Origin: Burkholderia anthina
Lineage (GTDB): Bacteria; Pseudomonadota; Gammaproteobacteria; Burkholderiales; Burkholderiaceae
Direction of reading: 5' to 3'
Length of the DNA: 64,000 bases
Assembly (NCBI RefSeq): GCF_902498995.1
Contig: NZ_CABVLY010000003.1
Coordinates: 248,001 to 312,000 of the forward strand
Part shown: positions 53,335 through 63,645 of the stretch, piece by piece
How the letters are laid out: each line of letters opens with the position of its first letter
How positions within the stretch are numbered: position 1 is the stretch's first letter
Position numbers and translations under genes: made by a program
The notes under the pieces: generated by a model
What the model was told of the DNA's origin: nothing
The model's database searches: none
What the model saw: the letters and a program-made list of their open reading frames with translations, nothing else

Positions 53335-53537
53335 GGCGCGAGCGTGCGCCGGACGGCAACGGTCCGGCGCGCGCAATGGATTCCGGCGCGCGCGCGGCGC
53401 GCCGGTCGATGCGCGGGTTCACGCATTGTTGTTTTAGAACGACCGTGCTAAATTCCTGCCAGCACTTGCAGTCACCGACCCAATCATCCGGTTCCGGCAA
53501 CCGGAGCCAACGGGGGGCGCCGGCGCGCCGCCCGAGC

Positions 53538-53684
53538 GCGAAGCATGGGACCAAAGCAAGCGCTATAGCGCCAACTCTGGTCGACCGCGAAGCATGGGAC
53601 CAGAGTAAGCGCTAAAGCGCCAACTCTGGTCGACCGCGAAGCATGGGACCAGAGTAAGCGCTAAAGCGCCAACTCTGGTCGACA
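53538..53684. repeat. Three tandem 49-bp repeats, each with an internal hairpin
   Basis: Units start at 53538, 53587 and 53636. Units 2 and 3 are identical apart from the end; unit 1 has a few changes (CCAAAGCAAGCGCTATAG). Each contains GACCAGAGT...ACTCTGGTC with an inner AGCGCT/AGCGC pair, so it can fold as a long hairpin. It lies between the molybdoenzyme operon and the acyl-CoA dehydrogenase gene. Confidence 0.9.
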
Positions 53685-53795
53685 GGAGACAGACGTGATG
53701 GAGCATGTATCGATCGAGCGCACGCGGATCGACCGGGCGGCGCATGGGTGGCCGCTGGCGACGCGGGCGATGCGGGTTACGCGGAGGGCGTCGCG

Positions 53796-55625
53796 ATGAG
53801 CCTGTTGATGTCGCGACGCGATCTCGCGTTCCTGCTGTACGACTGGCTCGATGCCGGCGCGCTCGCCGCGCTGCCGCGCTATGCGGAACACAGCCGCGAG
53901 ACGTTCGATGCGGTGCTCGACACGAGCGAGCGAATCGCCGCCGACCTGTTCGCGCCGCATGCGGCGCGCGGCGATCGCGAGGAGCCGCGGTTCGACGGCG
54001 AGCGCGTGACCCTGATTCCCGAAGTCGCGCCGGCCGTGCGGGCCTTCGCGGATGCCGGCCTGATCGCGGCCGGCCACGACGAAGCGTTCGGCGGGATGCG
54101 CTTGCCGAAGCTCGTCGAAGCCGCGTCGTTCCTGTTCTTCCAGGCCGCGAACATCGCGACCGCCGCGTATCCGTTTCTCACCGTCGCGAACGCGAACCTG
54201 CTGCTCGCGCACGGCAGCGCCGAGCAGATCGATGCGTTCGCGCGTCCCGAGCTGGAAGGGCGCTTCTTCGGCACGATGTGCCTGTCCGAACCGCAAGCCG
54301 GCTCGTCGCTGTCCGACATCGTCACGCGCGCGGATTTCGAATGCGACGCGCCGCTCGGCCCACGCTACCGGATCACCGGCAACAAGATGTGGATTTCCGG
54401 CGGCGAGCATGAACTGGCGGAGAACATCGTTCACCTCGTGCTCGCGAAGATTCCCGACGAGCACGGCAAACTGCAGCCCGGCACGCGCGGCATTTCGCTG
54501 TTCATCGTCCCCAAGTATCTGCCGGGCGACGACGGCGCCGCTCGCGGCGAGCACAACGACGTGGTGCTCGCCGGGTTGAACCACAAGATGGGTTATCGCG
54601 GCACGACCAACTGTCTGCTGAACTTCGGCGAAGGCACGCGCCATCGTCCGCAGGGGCGCGCCGGTGCGATCGGCTATCTGGTCGGCCAGCCGAATCACGG
54701 TCTCGCCTACATGTTCCACATGATGAACGAGGCGCGCATCGGCGTCGGCGCGGGCGCGGTGGCGCTCGGCTACACCGGCTACCTGCACGCGCTCGACTAT
54801 GCGCGCAACCGGCCGCAGGGCCGTCCGCTCGGCCCGTCCGGCAAGGACGCGGCCGCGCCGCAGGCGCCGATCGTCGCGCATCCGGACGTGCGGCGCATGC
54901 TGCTCGCGCAGAAGGCGTACGTCGAGGGCGGGCTCGCGCTGATCCTGTACTGCGCGCGACTGGTCGACGAAGCGCGTGCACACGGCGATGCGGCCGTGCG
55001 TGCCGAGGCTGCGCAACTGCTCGACATCCTGACGCCGATCGCGAAAAGCTGGCCGTCGCAGTGGTGTCTTGCTGCCAACGATCTCGCGATCCAGGTGCAT
55101 GGCGGCTACGGCTACACGCGCGACTATCCGGTCGAGCGGCTCTATCGCGACAATCGTCTCAACCCGATCCACGAAGGCACGCACGGCATCCAGGCGCTCG
55201 ACCTGCTGGGCCGCAAGGTCGTGCAGGACGACGGGGCGCTGCTGCATGCGCTCGACGAGCGCATCGGTGTGACTGTCGAACGTGCGCGCACGGCAGGCGG
55301 CGAGATGCGTACGCAGGCCGACGCACTTGCGCAGCGCTGGGCGCGGCTCGTCGACGTCACGCGTGCATTGGCCGCGCTCGGCGATCCGCAGGTGCGGCTG
55401 GCGAACGCGAGCGTCTATCTCGAGGCGTTCGGTCATCTCGTCGTCGCGTGGCTGTGGCTCGACGTGACGCTTGCCGCGCACGGGCGCGACGACGATTTTC
55501 ACGACGGCAAGCGTGCGGCCGCGCGCTATTTCTTTCGCTGGGAGCTGCCGAAGGTGGATGCGCAGCTCGATCTGCTGGCGAGTGTCGATACGACGACGCT
55601 CGACATGCGCGACGCGTGGTTCTGA
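53796..55625 (+). CDS. Acyl-CoA dehydrogenase
   Basis: 609 aa, longer than the usual about 380 because of extensions at both ends, as in the large acyl-CoA dehydrogenases with an extra C-terminal domain. MCLSEPQAGSSLSD is the FAD/substrate segment, KMWISGGEHEL follows it, and HGGYGYTRDYPVERLYRDNR and IHEGTHGIQALDLLGRK contain the catalytic Glu. GGAGGGCGTCGCG precedes ATG 53796. It oxidises an acyl-CoA in fatty-acid or related catabolism and passes electrons to ETF. Confidence 0.9.
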   Translation: MSLLMSRRDLAFLLYDWLDAGALAALPRYAEHSRETFDAVLDTSERIAADLFAPHAARGDREEPRFDGERVTLIPEVAPAVRAFADAGLIAAGHDEAFGGMRLPKLVEAASFLFFQAANIATAAYPFLTVANANLLLAHGSAEQIDAFARPELEGRFFGTMCLSEPQAGSSLSDIVTRADFECDAPLGPRYRITGNKMWISGGEHELAENIVHLVLAKIPDEHGKLQPGTRGISLFIVPKYLPGDDGAARGEHNDVVLAGLNHKMGYRGTTNCLLNFGEGTRHRPQGRAGAIGYLVGQPNHGLAYMFHMMNEARIGVGAGAVALGYTGYLHALDYARNRPQGRPLGPSGKDAAAPQAPIVAHPDVRRMLLAQKAYVEGGLALILYCARLVDEARAHGDAAVRAEAAQLLDILTPIAKSWPSQWCLAANDLAIQVHGGYGYTRDYPVERLYRDNRLNPIHEGTHGIQALDLLGRKVVQDDGALLHALDERIGVTVERARTAGGEMRTQADALAQRWARLVDVTRALAALGDPQVRLANASVYLEAFGHLVVAWLWLDVTLAAHGRDDDFHDGKRAAARYFFRWELPKVDAQLDLLASVDTTTLDMRDAWF

Positions 55626-55751
55626 GCGTCGCGATGCATGGATGACGGTGCCGCGATGCAGGCCGCTGTGTCCGCGTCGCGCGCCGATCGCGCGGGCGCG
55701 TCCCGCTGCCGTATCGATGCGCGGCTACGCCGCGCGAGGAGAGACGAGAAC

Positions 55752-56732
<981 letters not shown>

Positions 56733-56822
56733 TTCGCGCCGGATCAGGCGCGCGGCGGCACGCTGATGGCGTGCCGCCGTCATTCGATATTTTTTTGCGT
56801 GACGTTACCGGAGTCGTTGAGC

Positions 56823-57260
56823 ATGCAACCCCTATCGCATCTGCAACCCGCTGTCGCGAAATCGCTCGATGCGTGGCACGCGATGATCGAACACAAGGAC
56901 TTCGGCGCGCTGCACACGATCGTTCATCCGGACGCCGTGTTCCGCTCGCCGATGGCATTCAAGCCGTATGGGCCGGCGCCCGCGCTGCTGTTGGCGCTGC
57001 GCACGGTGATCACGATCCTCGAGAACTTCGAATACCATCGCCAGTTCGCCGCCGACGACGGCACGAGCGTCGTGCTCGAATTCAGCGCGACGGTCGGCGA
57101 CAGGCGGCTGAAGGGCATCGACATGATCCGCTTCGACGACGACGGCCGGATCGTCGAGTTCGAGGTGATGATTCGCCCGTTCAATGCGCTGCAGGCGCTT
57201 GGCGCCGAAATGGGCGCGCGGCTCGGGCAGCAGCTTCCGGCGTTCAAGGGCGGCGAGTGA
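56823..57260 (+). CDS. SnoaL/NTF2-like fold protein
   Basis: 145 aa. SLDAWHAMIEHKDFGALHTI, VHPDAVFRSPMAF and MIRFDDDGRIVEFEVMIRP are typical of small NTF2-like proteins. Start 56823; the frame is open further upstream but without a ribosome site. It may be an isomerase or a ligand-binding protein; not decided by sequence. Follows the quinone reductase. Confidence 0.8.
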   Translation: MQPLSHLQPAVAKSLDAWHAMIEHKDFGALHTIVHPDAVFRSPMAFKPYGPAPALLLALRTVITILENFEYHRQFAADDGTSVVLEFSATVGDRRLKGIDMIRFDDDGRIVEFEVMIRPFNALQALGAEMGARLGQQLPAFKGGE

Positions 57261-57300
57261 GTGCCGGTTGCCGGCATGCGTTCATGCCGGCCCGTGCGCG

Positions 57301-57501
57301 TCAGTGATTTTTGATCCTGACGCTGTAGCCTGCGTCCTCGAACGCGACGACGAATTCCTCGGGGAACAGCCACGATTCGACCTTCACGTGCGACGTGGCG
57401 CGATCGATCTCGACCTTTGCGTCAGGGTCGACGCGCCAGATTTCATGTTCGACCGCGCGGGCGGTCTCGTCGTCGAGCGAGTGGTCGAGTACGAATTCCA
57501 T
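57301..57501 (-). CDS. Heavy-metal-associated-domain-like small protein lacking CxxC
   Basis: 66 aa, starting MEFVLDHSLDDETARAVEHE and ending FEDAGYSVRIKNH. The pattern of strands and helices (DPDAKVEID, HVKVES, AFEDAGY) is that of a ferredoxin-like HMA domain, but the metal-binding CxxC is absent. AGGAAACC precedes the ATG. The much longer reverse frame running to 58242 is not used. Metal binding is doubtful. Confidence 0.7.
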   Translation of the reverse strand: MEFVLDHSLDDETARAVEHEIWRVDPDAKVEIDRATSHVKVESWLFPEEFVVAFEDAGYSVRIKNH

Positions 57502-57785
57502 GATCGGTTTCCTTTTGGGGCGGCGGCGATCGTGACAGCACGAACGGCCGGTTGATACGCGATGCCGATGAAGCCGCCGGGATCGGGCAGCATGGGTTGA
57601 AGATACCCGCGATTGCACCGGATGATAAGCCGGTGCGCGCGTGACGGACTGTCGCCTGCCGGATGACGAATCCGGTGACGATGCGTGCGGACTACGAACG
57701 ACCTGTCGGAGGGCGCCGGGTGTTCGTCGTGCAAACGGGTTCATGAAGCAAGCGCCGTTCCGCCAGGCCGAACCCGCGCCGCACG

Positions 57786-57992
57786 TCACGCATCGAGAGC
57801 CGCGATCGCATCGGCCGCGATCATCGCGAGGTGGTTCGCAGGTCGCGGTCGCCCGGTCGGACGAAACACGGCTTCGCCCTGAACGATTGTGCGACCCGAA
57901 TAAGCGCAGCGGCCGTCGCGCCGCGCGAGCGCACGCCGCCATTTCTGTTCGCCGTAGTGCAGGCGGCCGCTTTCGACCCAGCGTACGAGCAG
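57786..57992 (-). pseudogene. DUF3331 C-terminal fragment
   Basis: Reverse strand, about 68 residues: RWVESGRLHYGEQKWRRALA, CAYSGRTIVQGEAVFRP and ANHLAMIAADAI match the C-terminal half of DUF3331 proteins. The N-terminal half is missing; at about 57990 the sequence changes into an MFS gene fragment on the other strand. Confidence 0.65.
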
Positions 57993-58450
57993 CGACCGGC
58001 ATCGGCGGCACGCTCGGCGGGATCGCGATGCCCGCGCTGTCCGACCGGATCGGACGCCGGCCCGTGATGGTGCTGTCGGTGGTCGGCGCATTCGTGTCGT
58101 TGTGGGCGTTCTCGCGCACGGGCGCCGATCCGGTCGCGCTGTTCGCGGGGCTGCTGGCGACGATCTTCTTCGTGTTCGCGATGATCACGCTGACGGTCGG
58201 CCCGATCAGCGCGGGAGCCGTGCCCGCGCAGTGGATGACCACCGCGTCAGGGCTCGTGATCGGCGTCGGCGAGATCTTCGGCGGCGGTATTGCGCCGTCG
58301 GTTGCAGGCTACGTCGCGAAGCATTTCGGCATCCAGTACATCATGCAGCTCGGCATGGGAGCGCTGGTGCCCGGCCTGATCGTCGCGCTGTCGCTGAAGG
58401 AAACCGCGCCGGCGCGACTCGCGCGCACGGTCGCGCTGGCGGATTCGTGA
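57990..58450 (+). pseudogene. MFS transporter C-terminal fragment
   Basis: About 150 residues: GGIAMPALSDRIGRRPVMVL is the central-loop motif of an MFS protein, followed by four or five membrane segments and a normal stop. The first half of the transporter is absent and the open frame upstream is antisense to the DUF3331 fragment. A truncated gene at a recombination junction. Confidence 0.8.
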
Positions 58451-58460
58451 GCGTCGGCCG

Positions 58461-59183
58461 TTACTGCTGGTATGGCTGATACGGCCGCTGCGGCGGGCCG
58501 TAGCGATCGTCCGTGCGTGCGAAGGTCACGATCTCGACGCGGCGATCGGGCTGCAGGCACGCAACGAGACTGTCGTGCGACTGGTTGTCGCTGCAATGCG
58601 TGATCGGATCCTGCTCGCCGAGCCCGCGTGCGTCGATGCGATCGGCGGGGATACCGTGCTGTACCAGCAGCGCCTTCACCGCGTTCGCGCGACGCTGCGA
58701 CAGTTGCTGGTTGTACGAAGCCGAACCGAGCCGGTCCGTATAGCCGCGCACTTCGATGCGGGCGAAGCGCGATGCGCTCAGCTTTGCCGCGATGTTGCGG
58801 ATGTCGGCGCGGCCGCCGGGTAGGATGTCGGCGAGGTCGCCGCGATCGAAGGCGAACAGCGCGTCGGCCGACACGCGCATCACCTGCGCGACGGGCGGGG
58901 CCGGCGGTGCGACCGCCATGCGCCGTTCGACTTCGGTCCAGTGGCCGGGCACCCATACGTAGCGGCCGTACTGCCAGGCCCAGTAGCCACGCTCCCACGC
59001 ATAGCCGACGCGCGGCGCCGGCGCGGCTTCATAGACCGGCGCCGGCGGCGCCAGCACCATGACCTGCGCGGAAGCCGGCGCGATGTTGCCGAACCAGGCG
59101 GCGGCGAGTACGCCGCAGGCCGCGGCGGCGGCGGCGATGCGGCGGCGGTGGCCGGCGGCGGGGTGGAGAGCGGGCTGTTTCAT
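58461..59183 (-). CDS. OmpA-family protein with YxWVPGHW region
   Basis: About 240 aa. It has a signal sequence (residues about 15-40), then WERGYWAWQYGRYVWVPGHW, a Trp-rich motif of small envelope proteins, then a C-terminal OmpA peptidoglycan-binding domain: ALFAFDRGDLAD, RIEVRGYTDRLGS, YNQQLSQRRANAVKALLV and GLGEQDP. The C-terminus is Pro/Gln/Tyr-rich. Start at 59183; an ATG at 59222 is possible. Probably links the outer membrane to the cell wall. Bases 59184-59816 upstream hold no gene I can support. Confidence 0.85.
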   Translation of the reverse strand: MKQPALHPAAGHRRRIAAAAAACGVLAAAWFGNIAPASAQVMVLAPPAPVYEAAPAPRVGYAWERGYWAWQYGRYVWVPGHWTEVERRMAVAPPAPPVAQVMRVSADALFAFDRGDLADILPGGRADIRNIAAKLSASRFARIEVRGYTDRLGSASYNQQLSQRRANAVKALLVQHGIPADRIDARGLGEQDPITHCSDNQSHDSLVACLQPDRRVEIVTFARTDDRYGPPQRPYQPYQQ

Positions 59184-59816
59184 GATGAGCGTCCGGCGTA
59201 TCGAAGGTTGAACGGGTCGCATGCCAATGCGGGTACGAGCGGTGATCCAAGGCTAACGGGTTGGATCATGAAAAGCCTTTGCGGTGTGTAAGCAAACCTA
59301 GCGGACGGCAGGGACGGCAGACGGGCACATTCGTCGCGCGAACCAAGGCACGCGGTGCGGGTAGCGGCATGTCGACGCGTTCGGCGGGGTAACGATACGT
59401 AATGGCTCGCGCATGCCGGGCAGGTGCCGGCACATCGCGCATCGCTGCGAAATCACTCGTCGGGACGGTTGCGCCTGCATCGAGCCTGATGCAATCGTGA
59501 GCTATTGCAGCGGGTCAGCCGCGGACGGGCTTGACCATATTCAGAATAAGTGTGCTGGAGTACTGAGCGATCTGCTCGGATCTGATCGATCGTGCGATGC
59601 ATCACGGCTGGATGCAGGCTGCTGCCGCCCGCGCGGCCGGCACGCCTGGTTGAAATCCGGATATCGTCTGACCTTTTCGCCGGGAGGCCGTACCGGGTGC
59701 GCCGGCCGGCCGCATGCGGCGAAGCGGCCAGACGATCGATACGACGTGACGAGAACCGGGATCAGACCGGTGCGACGCGAGCGGCGCTATCCGGCATCGG
59801 GTCGCGACGACGGGCG

Positions 59817-61157
59817 TTACCGCGTATGGGCCGCGCGGGGCGGCGGTGCGTCGCCCGGGAACGCCGGCAAGGTCCGCGCCGGCAGCGTGATCACGAAGCG
59901 CGCGCCACCCAGCGGCGAATCCTCGAGCCGCACGTCGCCGCCGTGCACGAGCGCGACGCGCCGCACGATCGCGAGGCCGAGACCGAACCCGCCCGTCTGA
60001 CGGTCGCGGCTCGAATCGAGTCGCTGGAACGGCTCGAACACGCGTGCGCGATCGGCAACCGGAATGCCGGGGCCGTCGTCGTCAACGCTCAGGATCAGCG
60101 CACCGGATGCATCGCTCGCCGCGGACAGCCGCACCGTGCGCGACGCGTAGCGCGCGCCGTTGCGGATCAGGTTCAGCAGCGCGCGCGCGACGAGCTTCGG
60201 ATCGCACACGTGGGCGGCAGGCGTGCCCGCGGTCGACACGTCGAGCACGAGGCCGCGATCGGCGACATCGTTCGCGACATTGCCGGCGACGCTGTCGATC
60301 AGTGCATCGACGACGACTTCCATCGGCGCGAGTTCGCTCGCGCCTTGTTCCAGCCGTCCGATCGTGAGCAGCTCGGTGACGAGCTCGTCGAGCTCGCGCA
60401 CGTCGCGTCGCAGTTCGTCGCGGCGCTCGCGCGTGCGGCCGTCCTCGTCCGTCTCGGCAAGCAGCGCGAGCCCGAATTCGAGGCGCGCGAGCGGCGTCTT
60501 CAGCTCGTGCGAGATCCCGTGCATCATCTCGCGCTGCTGTTTGATCGATGCCTCGATGCGCTGAGCCATGTCGTTGAACTGCTGCGACAGCTCGTAGATG
60601 TTCGACCGGCCCGACAGCTTCACGCGCGTGGACAGGTAGCCCGCGCCGAACGCGCGTGCGGCCTCCTGCAGCTTGCGCAGGTCGCGCCAGTGATACGAAA
60701 TCCACAGCACGACCGCCAGCAGCGCGGCGAGCGCGAGCAGCAGGTACGCGTAGATCTTGATGTCGAGATCGAACGGCTGGATCGGGCGCGCGTGCAGCAC
60801 GGAACCGTCCGCGAGCGGCATGTAGTAATCCTTGCCGTCGTAGCTGATGGTGATCCTGCCGCCATCGAGGTCGCGCAGCGGCGCGCCGCTCAGTTGAGCG
60901 CGCGCGTCGGCCATCGTCATGAAGTCGAATCCATCGGTGCCGTGCATCGCGAGTTCGCGCAGCGCGAGCATCCGCTGCGCACCGGGATGGCGTTCCAGAT
61001 AATCGTTCAGCACGAACGCGTAGGTCGTCAGCGAGTCACGCTGCGCCTGCGCCGCGCGTTCGTAGAAAATCCGGTCGAACGAGATCTGAATGAACGCGAT
61101 CGATACTGCGCCGCACAGGATCACGATGAGGTACAGCCTGATCAACGGGCGCAGCAT
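59817..61157 (-). CDS. Sensor histidine kinase (RstB-like)
   Basis: 446 aa. Membrane helix 1 at about 8-25, a periplasmic domain of about 110 residues, helix 2 at about 135-155, a HAMP domain, the H-box MHGISHELKTPLARLEFGLA near 235, and N/G boxes (LIRNGARY, DDGPGIP, GFGLGLAIV). The gene order with an OmpR-type regulator immediately upstream fits RstAB. It probably senses an envelope signal; the divergent MipA/OmpV gene is a possible target. Confidence 0.9.
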   Translation of the reverse strand: MLRPLIRLYLIVILCGAVSIAFIQISFDRIFYERAAQAQRDSLTTYAFVLNDYLERHPGAQRMLALRELAMHGTDGFDFMTMADARAQLSGAPLRDLDGGRITISYDGKDYYMPLADGSVLHARPIQPFDLDIKIYAYLLLALAALLAVVLWISYHWRDLRKLQEAARAFGAGYLSTRVKLSGRSNIYELSQQFNDMAQRIEASIKQQREMMHGISHELKTPLARLEFGLALLAETDEDGRTRERRDELRRDVRELDELVTELLTIGRLEQGASELAPMEVVVDALIDSVAGNVANDVADRGLVLDVSTAGTPAAHVCDPKLVARALLNLIRNGARYASRTVRLSAASDASGALILSVDDDGPGIPVADRARVFEPFQRLDSSRDRQTGGFGLGLAIVRRVALVHGGDVRLEDSPLGGARFVITLPARTLPAFPGDAPPPRAAHTR

Positions 61158-61883
61158 TTATTCGTCCCACGCGGAAGGGCTGAACAGGTAGCCGCGTCCC
61201 CAGATCGTCTTGATCTTGTGCGGCTCCGACGATGCATCCTCGAAGCGGCGGCGCAGCTTCGAGATGCCCGAGTCGACCGAGCGGTCGAGCCCGTCGAATT
61301 CGATCCCGCGCAACTGCTTCAGGATGTCGTCGCGGCTCAGCACGGTACCGGCCGCACGCGCGAGGATCAGCAGCAGGTTGAATTCGGCCGTCTTCAGGTC
61401 GACGGGTTCGCCGTGCCACGTGACCGTGCGGTTCGGCGGCGAGATCGTCAGTTCGCCGAACACGAGCGCTTCGGGCGCGGCGGCCGGCGTGTCGGCGACG
61501 GGCGGCTGCGCGCGGCGCAGCAGCGCGCGGGCGCGCGCCACCAGCACGCGCGGCTCGATCGGCTTCGTCACGTAGTCGTCGGCGCCGGTTTCGAGGCCCG
61601 CGACCTGGTCGTAGACGTCCGCGCGCGCGGTGAGTATCAGCACCGGCACGTTGGTGAACGCGCGAATGCGCCGGCACACTTCCATCCCGTCGAGATTCGG
61701 CAGCATCAGGTCGAGTATCACCAGCGCCGGCTGGTGCTCGCGCACGGCGGCGACGGCCAGGTCGCCGCGCCGCACGACCGTCACCGAGAATTCATAGCCG
61801 TCGAGGTACTCGCGCACGAGTTGCGCGAGACGGTCGTCGTCCTCGATCAGCAGCACACGGTATTTGAGCGGATTGTCGGTCAT
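61158..61883 (-). CDS. Response regulator, OmpR family (RstA-like)
   Basis: 241 aa. Receiver domain with LLIEDDDRL acidic pocket, phospho-acceptor Asp in LVILDLMLPNLDG, Thr in LILTA and Lys in YVTKPIEP. The C-terminal winged helix has VDLKTAEFNLLLILA, DGLDRSVDSGISKLRRRF and IWGRGYLFSP. Start 61883 follows CGAGGAGACC. Directly abuts the kinase gene. Confidence 0.92.
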   Translation of the reverse strand: MTDNPLKYRVLLIEDDDRLAQLVREYLDGYEFSVTVVRRGDLAVAAVREHQPALVILDLMLPNLDGMEVCRRIRAFTNVPVLILTARADVYDQVAGLETGADDYVTKPIEPRVLVARARALLRRAQPPVADTPAAAPEALVFGELTISPPNRTVTWHGEPVDLKTAEFNLLLILARAAGTVLSRDDILKQLRGIEFDGLDRSVDSGISKLRRRFEDASSEPHKIKTIWGRGYLFSPSAWDE

Positions 61884-62080
61884 GGTCTCCTCGAAACGCG
61901 CGTCGTCCCACACCCGGGTCGCGGCACGCGAATTCTATCCGGCGCTCCGGCACCCGGGGCCGCGACACGACAATCGCGAACAATCCGACACAATTGAGCA
62001 CAGATTCCCCGCAGATTCCGGACAGTTCGGGCGCACGGCGGCACCTAGACTTCGGGCTCCGTCACTTTCATCTGAATATT

Positions 62081-62860
62081 GTGCGCCCACCCCTTCGACG
62101 CTACCGCTATTGCATGCCGCTGGCCGGCCTGACCCTTGCCGCCGCCGCCCACGCGGAAAACCAATATTCGCTCTCGCTCGGCGGCGGCGCCGCGCCGCGC
62201 TACGCGGGGAGCAACCAGTATCGCGGCGTCGTCGCGCCGTCGTTTTCGGCGAGGTTCGGCAACGGCTTCTTCATCGACAGCACGTCGGGCGCCGGCTACC
62301 GGCTGGACCTGCCGCACGGCGCGTTCGTGTCGGCGGCGGTGAACTACGATCCGGGCCGGGCGGACGAGAATCGCTTCGACCTGCCGGGTTCGGACTACCT
62401 GAAGGGGATGGGGCGGATTCCGGGCTCGGTGCTCGTCGGCGTGCGGGCAGGCGTGACGCTGTTCAACGCGGCCGAACTGAGCGTGACGGTCGACACGCCC
62501 GTCACGCACACGTCGCGCGGCGTGTCGGGGCACGTCGATCTTGCGGTGCCGGTGTTGAAGACCGCGCAGCACCAGATCATCGTGACGGGCAGCGTGCATG
62601 CCGGCACCGGACGCTATACGCAGACGTTCTACGGCGTGACCGATGCGCAGTCGATGACGAGCCGGTTCAGGCCGTATTCGACGAGCGGCGGGATCGACAG
62701 CGCGACGATGTCGGTTGCGTGGAACTGGGACGTGTCGCGGCACTGGTCGATACTCGCGACCGGCGGCGTGACGCGACTGCTCGGCCGCTACGGCGACAGC
62801 CCGATCGTCCAGTCGCGCAGCAACTACTACGGTATCGCCGGCGCGACGTACAAGTTCTGA
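62081..62860 (+). CDS. MipA/OmpV family outer membrane protein
   Basis: 259 aa from GTG 62081. Signal peptide MPLAGLTLAAAAHA region, then YSLSLGGGAAPRYAGSNQYR and a beta-barrel pattern ending YYGIAGATYKF with a terminal Phe. A TAGACT box at 62045-62050 would place the transcript start just before this GTG, so the longer TTG frame from 61994 is disfavoured; ATG 62114 would leave a short signal peptide. Divergent from the RstA-like gene. Confidence 0.82.
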   Translation: MRPPLRRYRYCMPLAGLTLAAAAHAENQYSLSLGGGAAPRYAGSNQYRGVVAPSFSARFGNGFFIDSTSGAGYRLDLPHGAFVSAAVNYDPGRADENRFDLPGSDYLKGMGRIPGSVLVGVRAGVTLFNAAELSVTVDTPVTHTSRGVSGHVDLAVPVLKTAQHQIIVTGSVHAGTGRYTQTFYGVTDAQSMTSRFRPYSTSGGIDSATMSVAWNWDVSRHWSILATGGVTRLLGRYGDSPIVQSRSNYYGIAGATYKF

Positions 62861-63132
62861 ACGGGTTGCCGGGGTGCTTCGCTGCGGGCACGGATGCGCG
62901 CGGGGCGGTCACGCGCGATGTGTCGGCGCCGCGCCGTCGCTGCGAATCGCGTGCGGTAACATGCAGGCGAGCCCGGTGCGCCGAATCGGCTCGTCCGCGC
63001 AACGCCGCACGCCGCTTTGCCGGCATCCGTGAGGAGACGGCCTGCGGTGTGCGGAACCGGTTACGCATGCAAGGCCCGGCCGCGCACGCTTGCCGCACAG
63101 ATTCCGCCGGGCTGCGACACGGAGAAGAATCG

Positions 63133-63447
63133 ATGAAGAACACGATCGCGATGATCGTTGCACTCGTTGCGAGCGCAACATTTGCGGGATGTGCGGACAT
63201 GAACACGACCCATGCCGATACGAACGCCGGACAGCCGGGCACCGCGCACGCGTGCAAGGCGGATGCCGCGCCGGACGACGCGCTGATCGGCAAGACCGAG
63301 GCCGATGCGGCCGCGCTGCTCGACGGTTGCCTGTGGCGCGTGCTCGAGCGCGACGGCAAGTCGTTGCCCGGCACGATGGATTATCGGCAGGAACGCCGCG
63401 ATCTCGGCATTCGCGACGGGAAGGTGATCTGGGTGCGGCGCGGGTAA
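63133..63447 (+). CDS. Lipoprotein with I78 peptidase-inhibitor-like domain
   Basis: 104 aa. Lipobox SATFAGC at residues about 14-20, then LIGKTEADAAALL, RVLERDGKSLPGTMDYRQER and GKVIWVRRG, the I78 (SSI-like potato-inhibitor fold) pattern. GGAGAAGAATCG precedes ATG 63133. Likely periplasm-facing and anchored in the outer membrane; the target protease is unknown. Confidence 0.75.
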   Translation: MKNTIAMIVALVASATFAGCADMNTTHADTNAGQPGTAHACKADAAPDDALIGKTEADAAALLDGCLWRVLERDGKSLPGTMDYRQERRDLGIRDGKVIWVRRG

Positions 63448-63617
63448 CGGACGGCGCGGCCGTCACGGGCGGCATTGTCGACGGCGCCGGACGGCACAGC
63501 CGGGCGGTAGCCGGGCGACGACATGAACGCGCCGGAACTCGAGCCGACGCAGGCGAAGCGAGCATCATCGCCGAACCAGTCCTGGCGCGACGGTGGGTGG
63601 TCGTCCGGTAGTCTGCG

Positions 63618-63636
63618 CCGGCATGATGCATGCCGG
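63618..63636. terminator. 7-bp inverted repeat between convergent genes
   Basis: CCGGCAT-GATGC-ATGCCGG lies between the lipoprotein (+) and the partial gene ending at 63646 (-). No T tract. Confidence 0.4.
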
Positions 63637-63645
63637 TTGAGCCCG

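Noticed and set aside
57502..58242. Long reverse-strand extension of the 66-residue HMA-like protein
   Set aside because: The true start at 57501 has AGGAAACC in front; the extension lacks family features and crosses the DUF3331/MFS junction.
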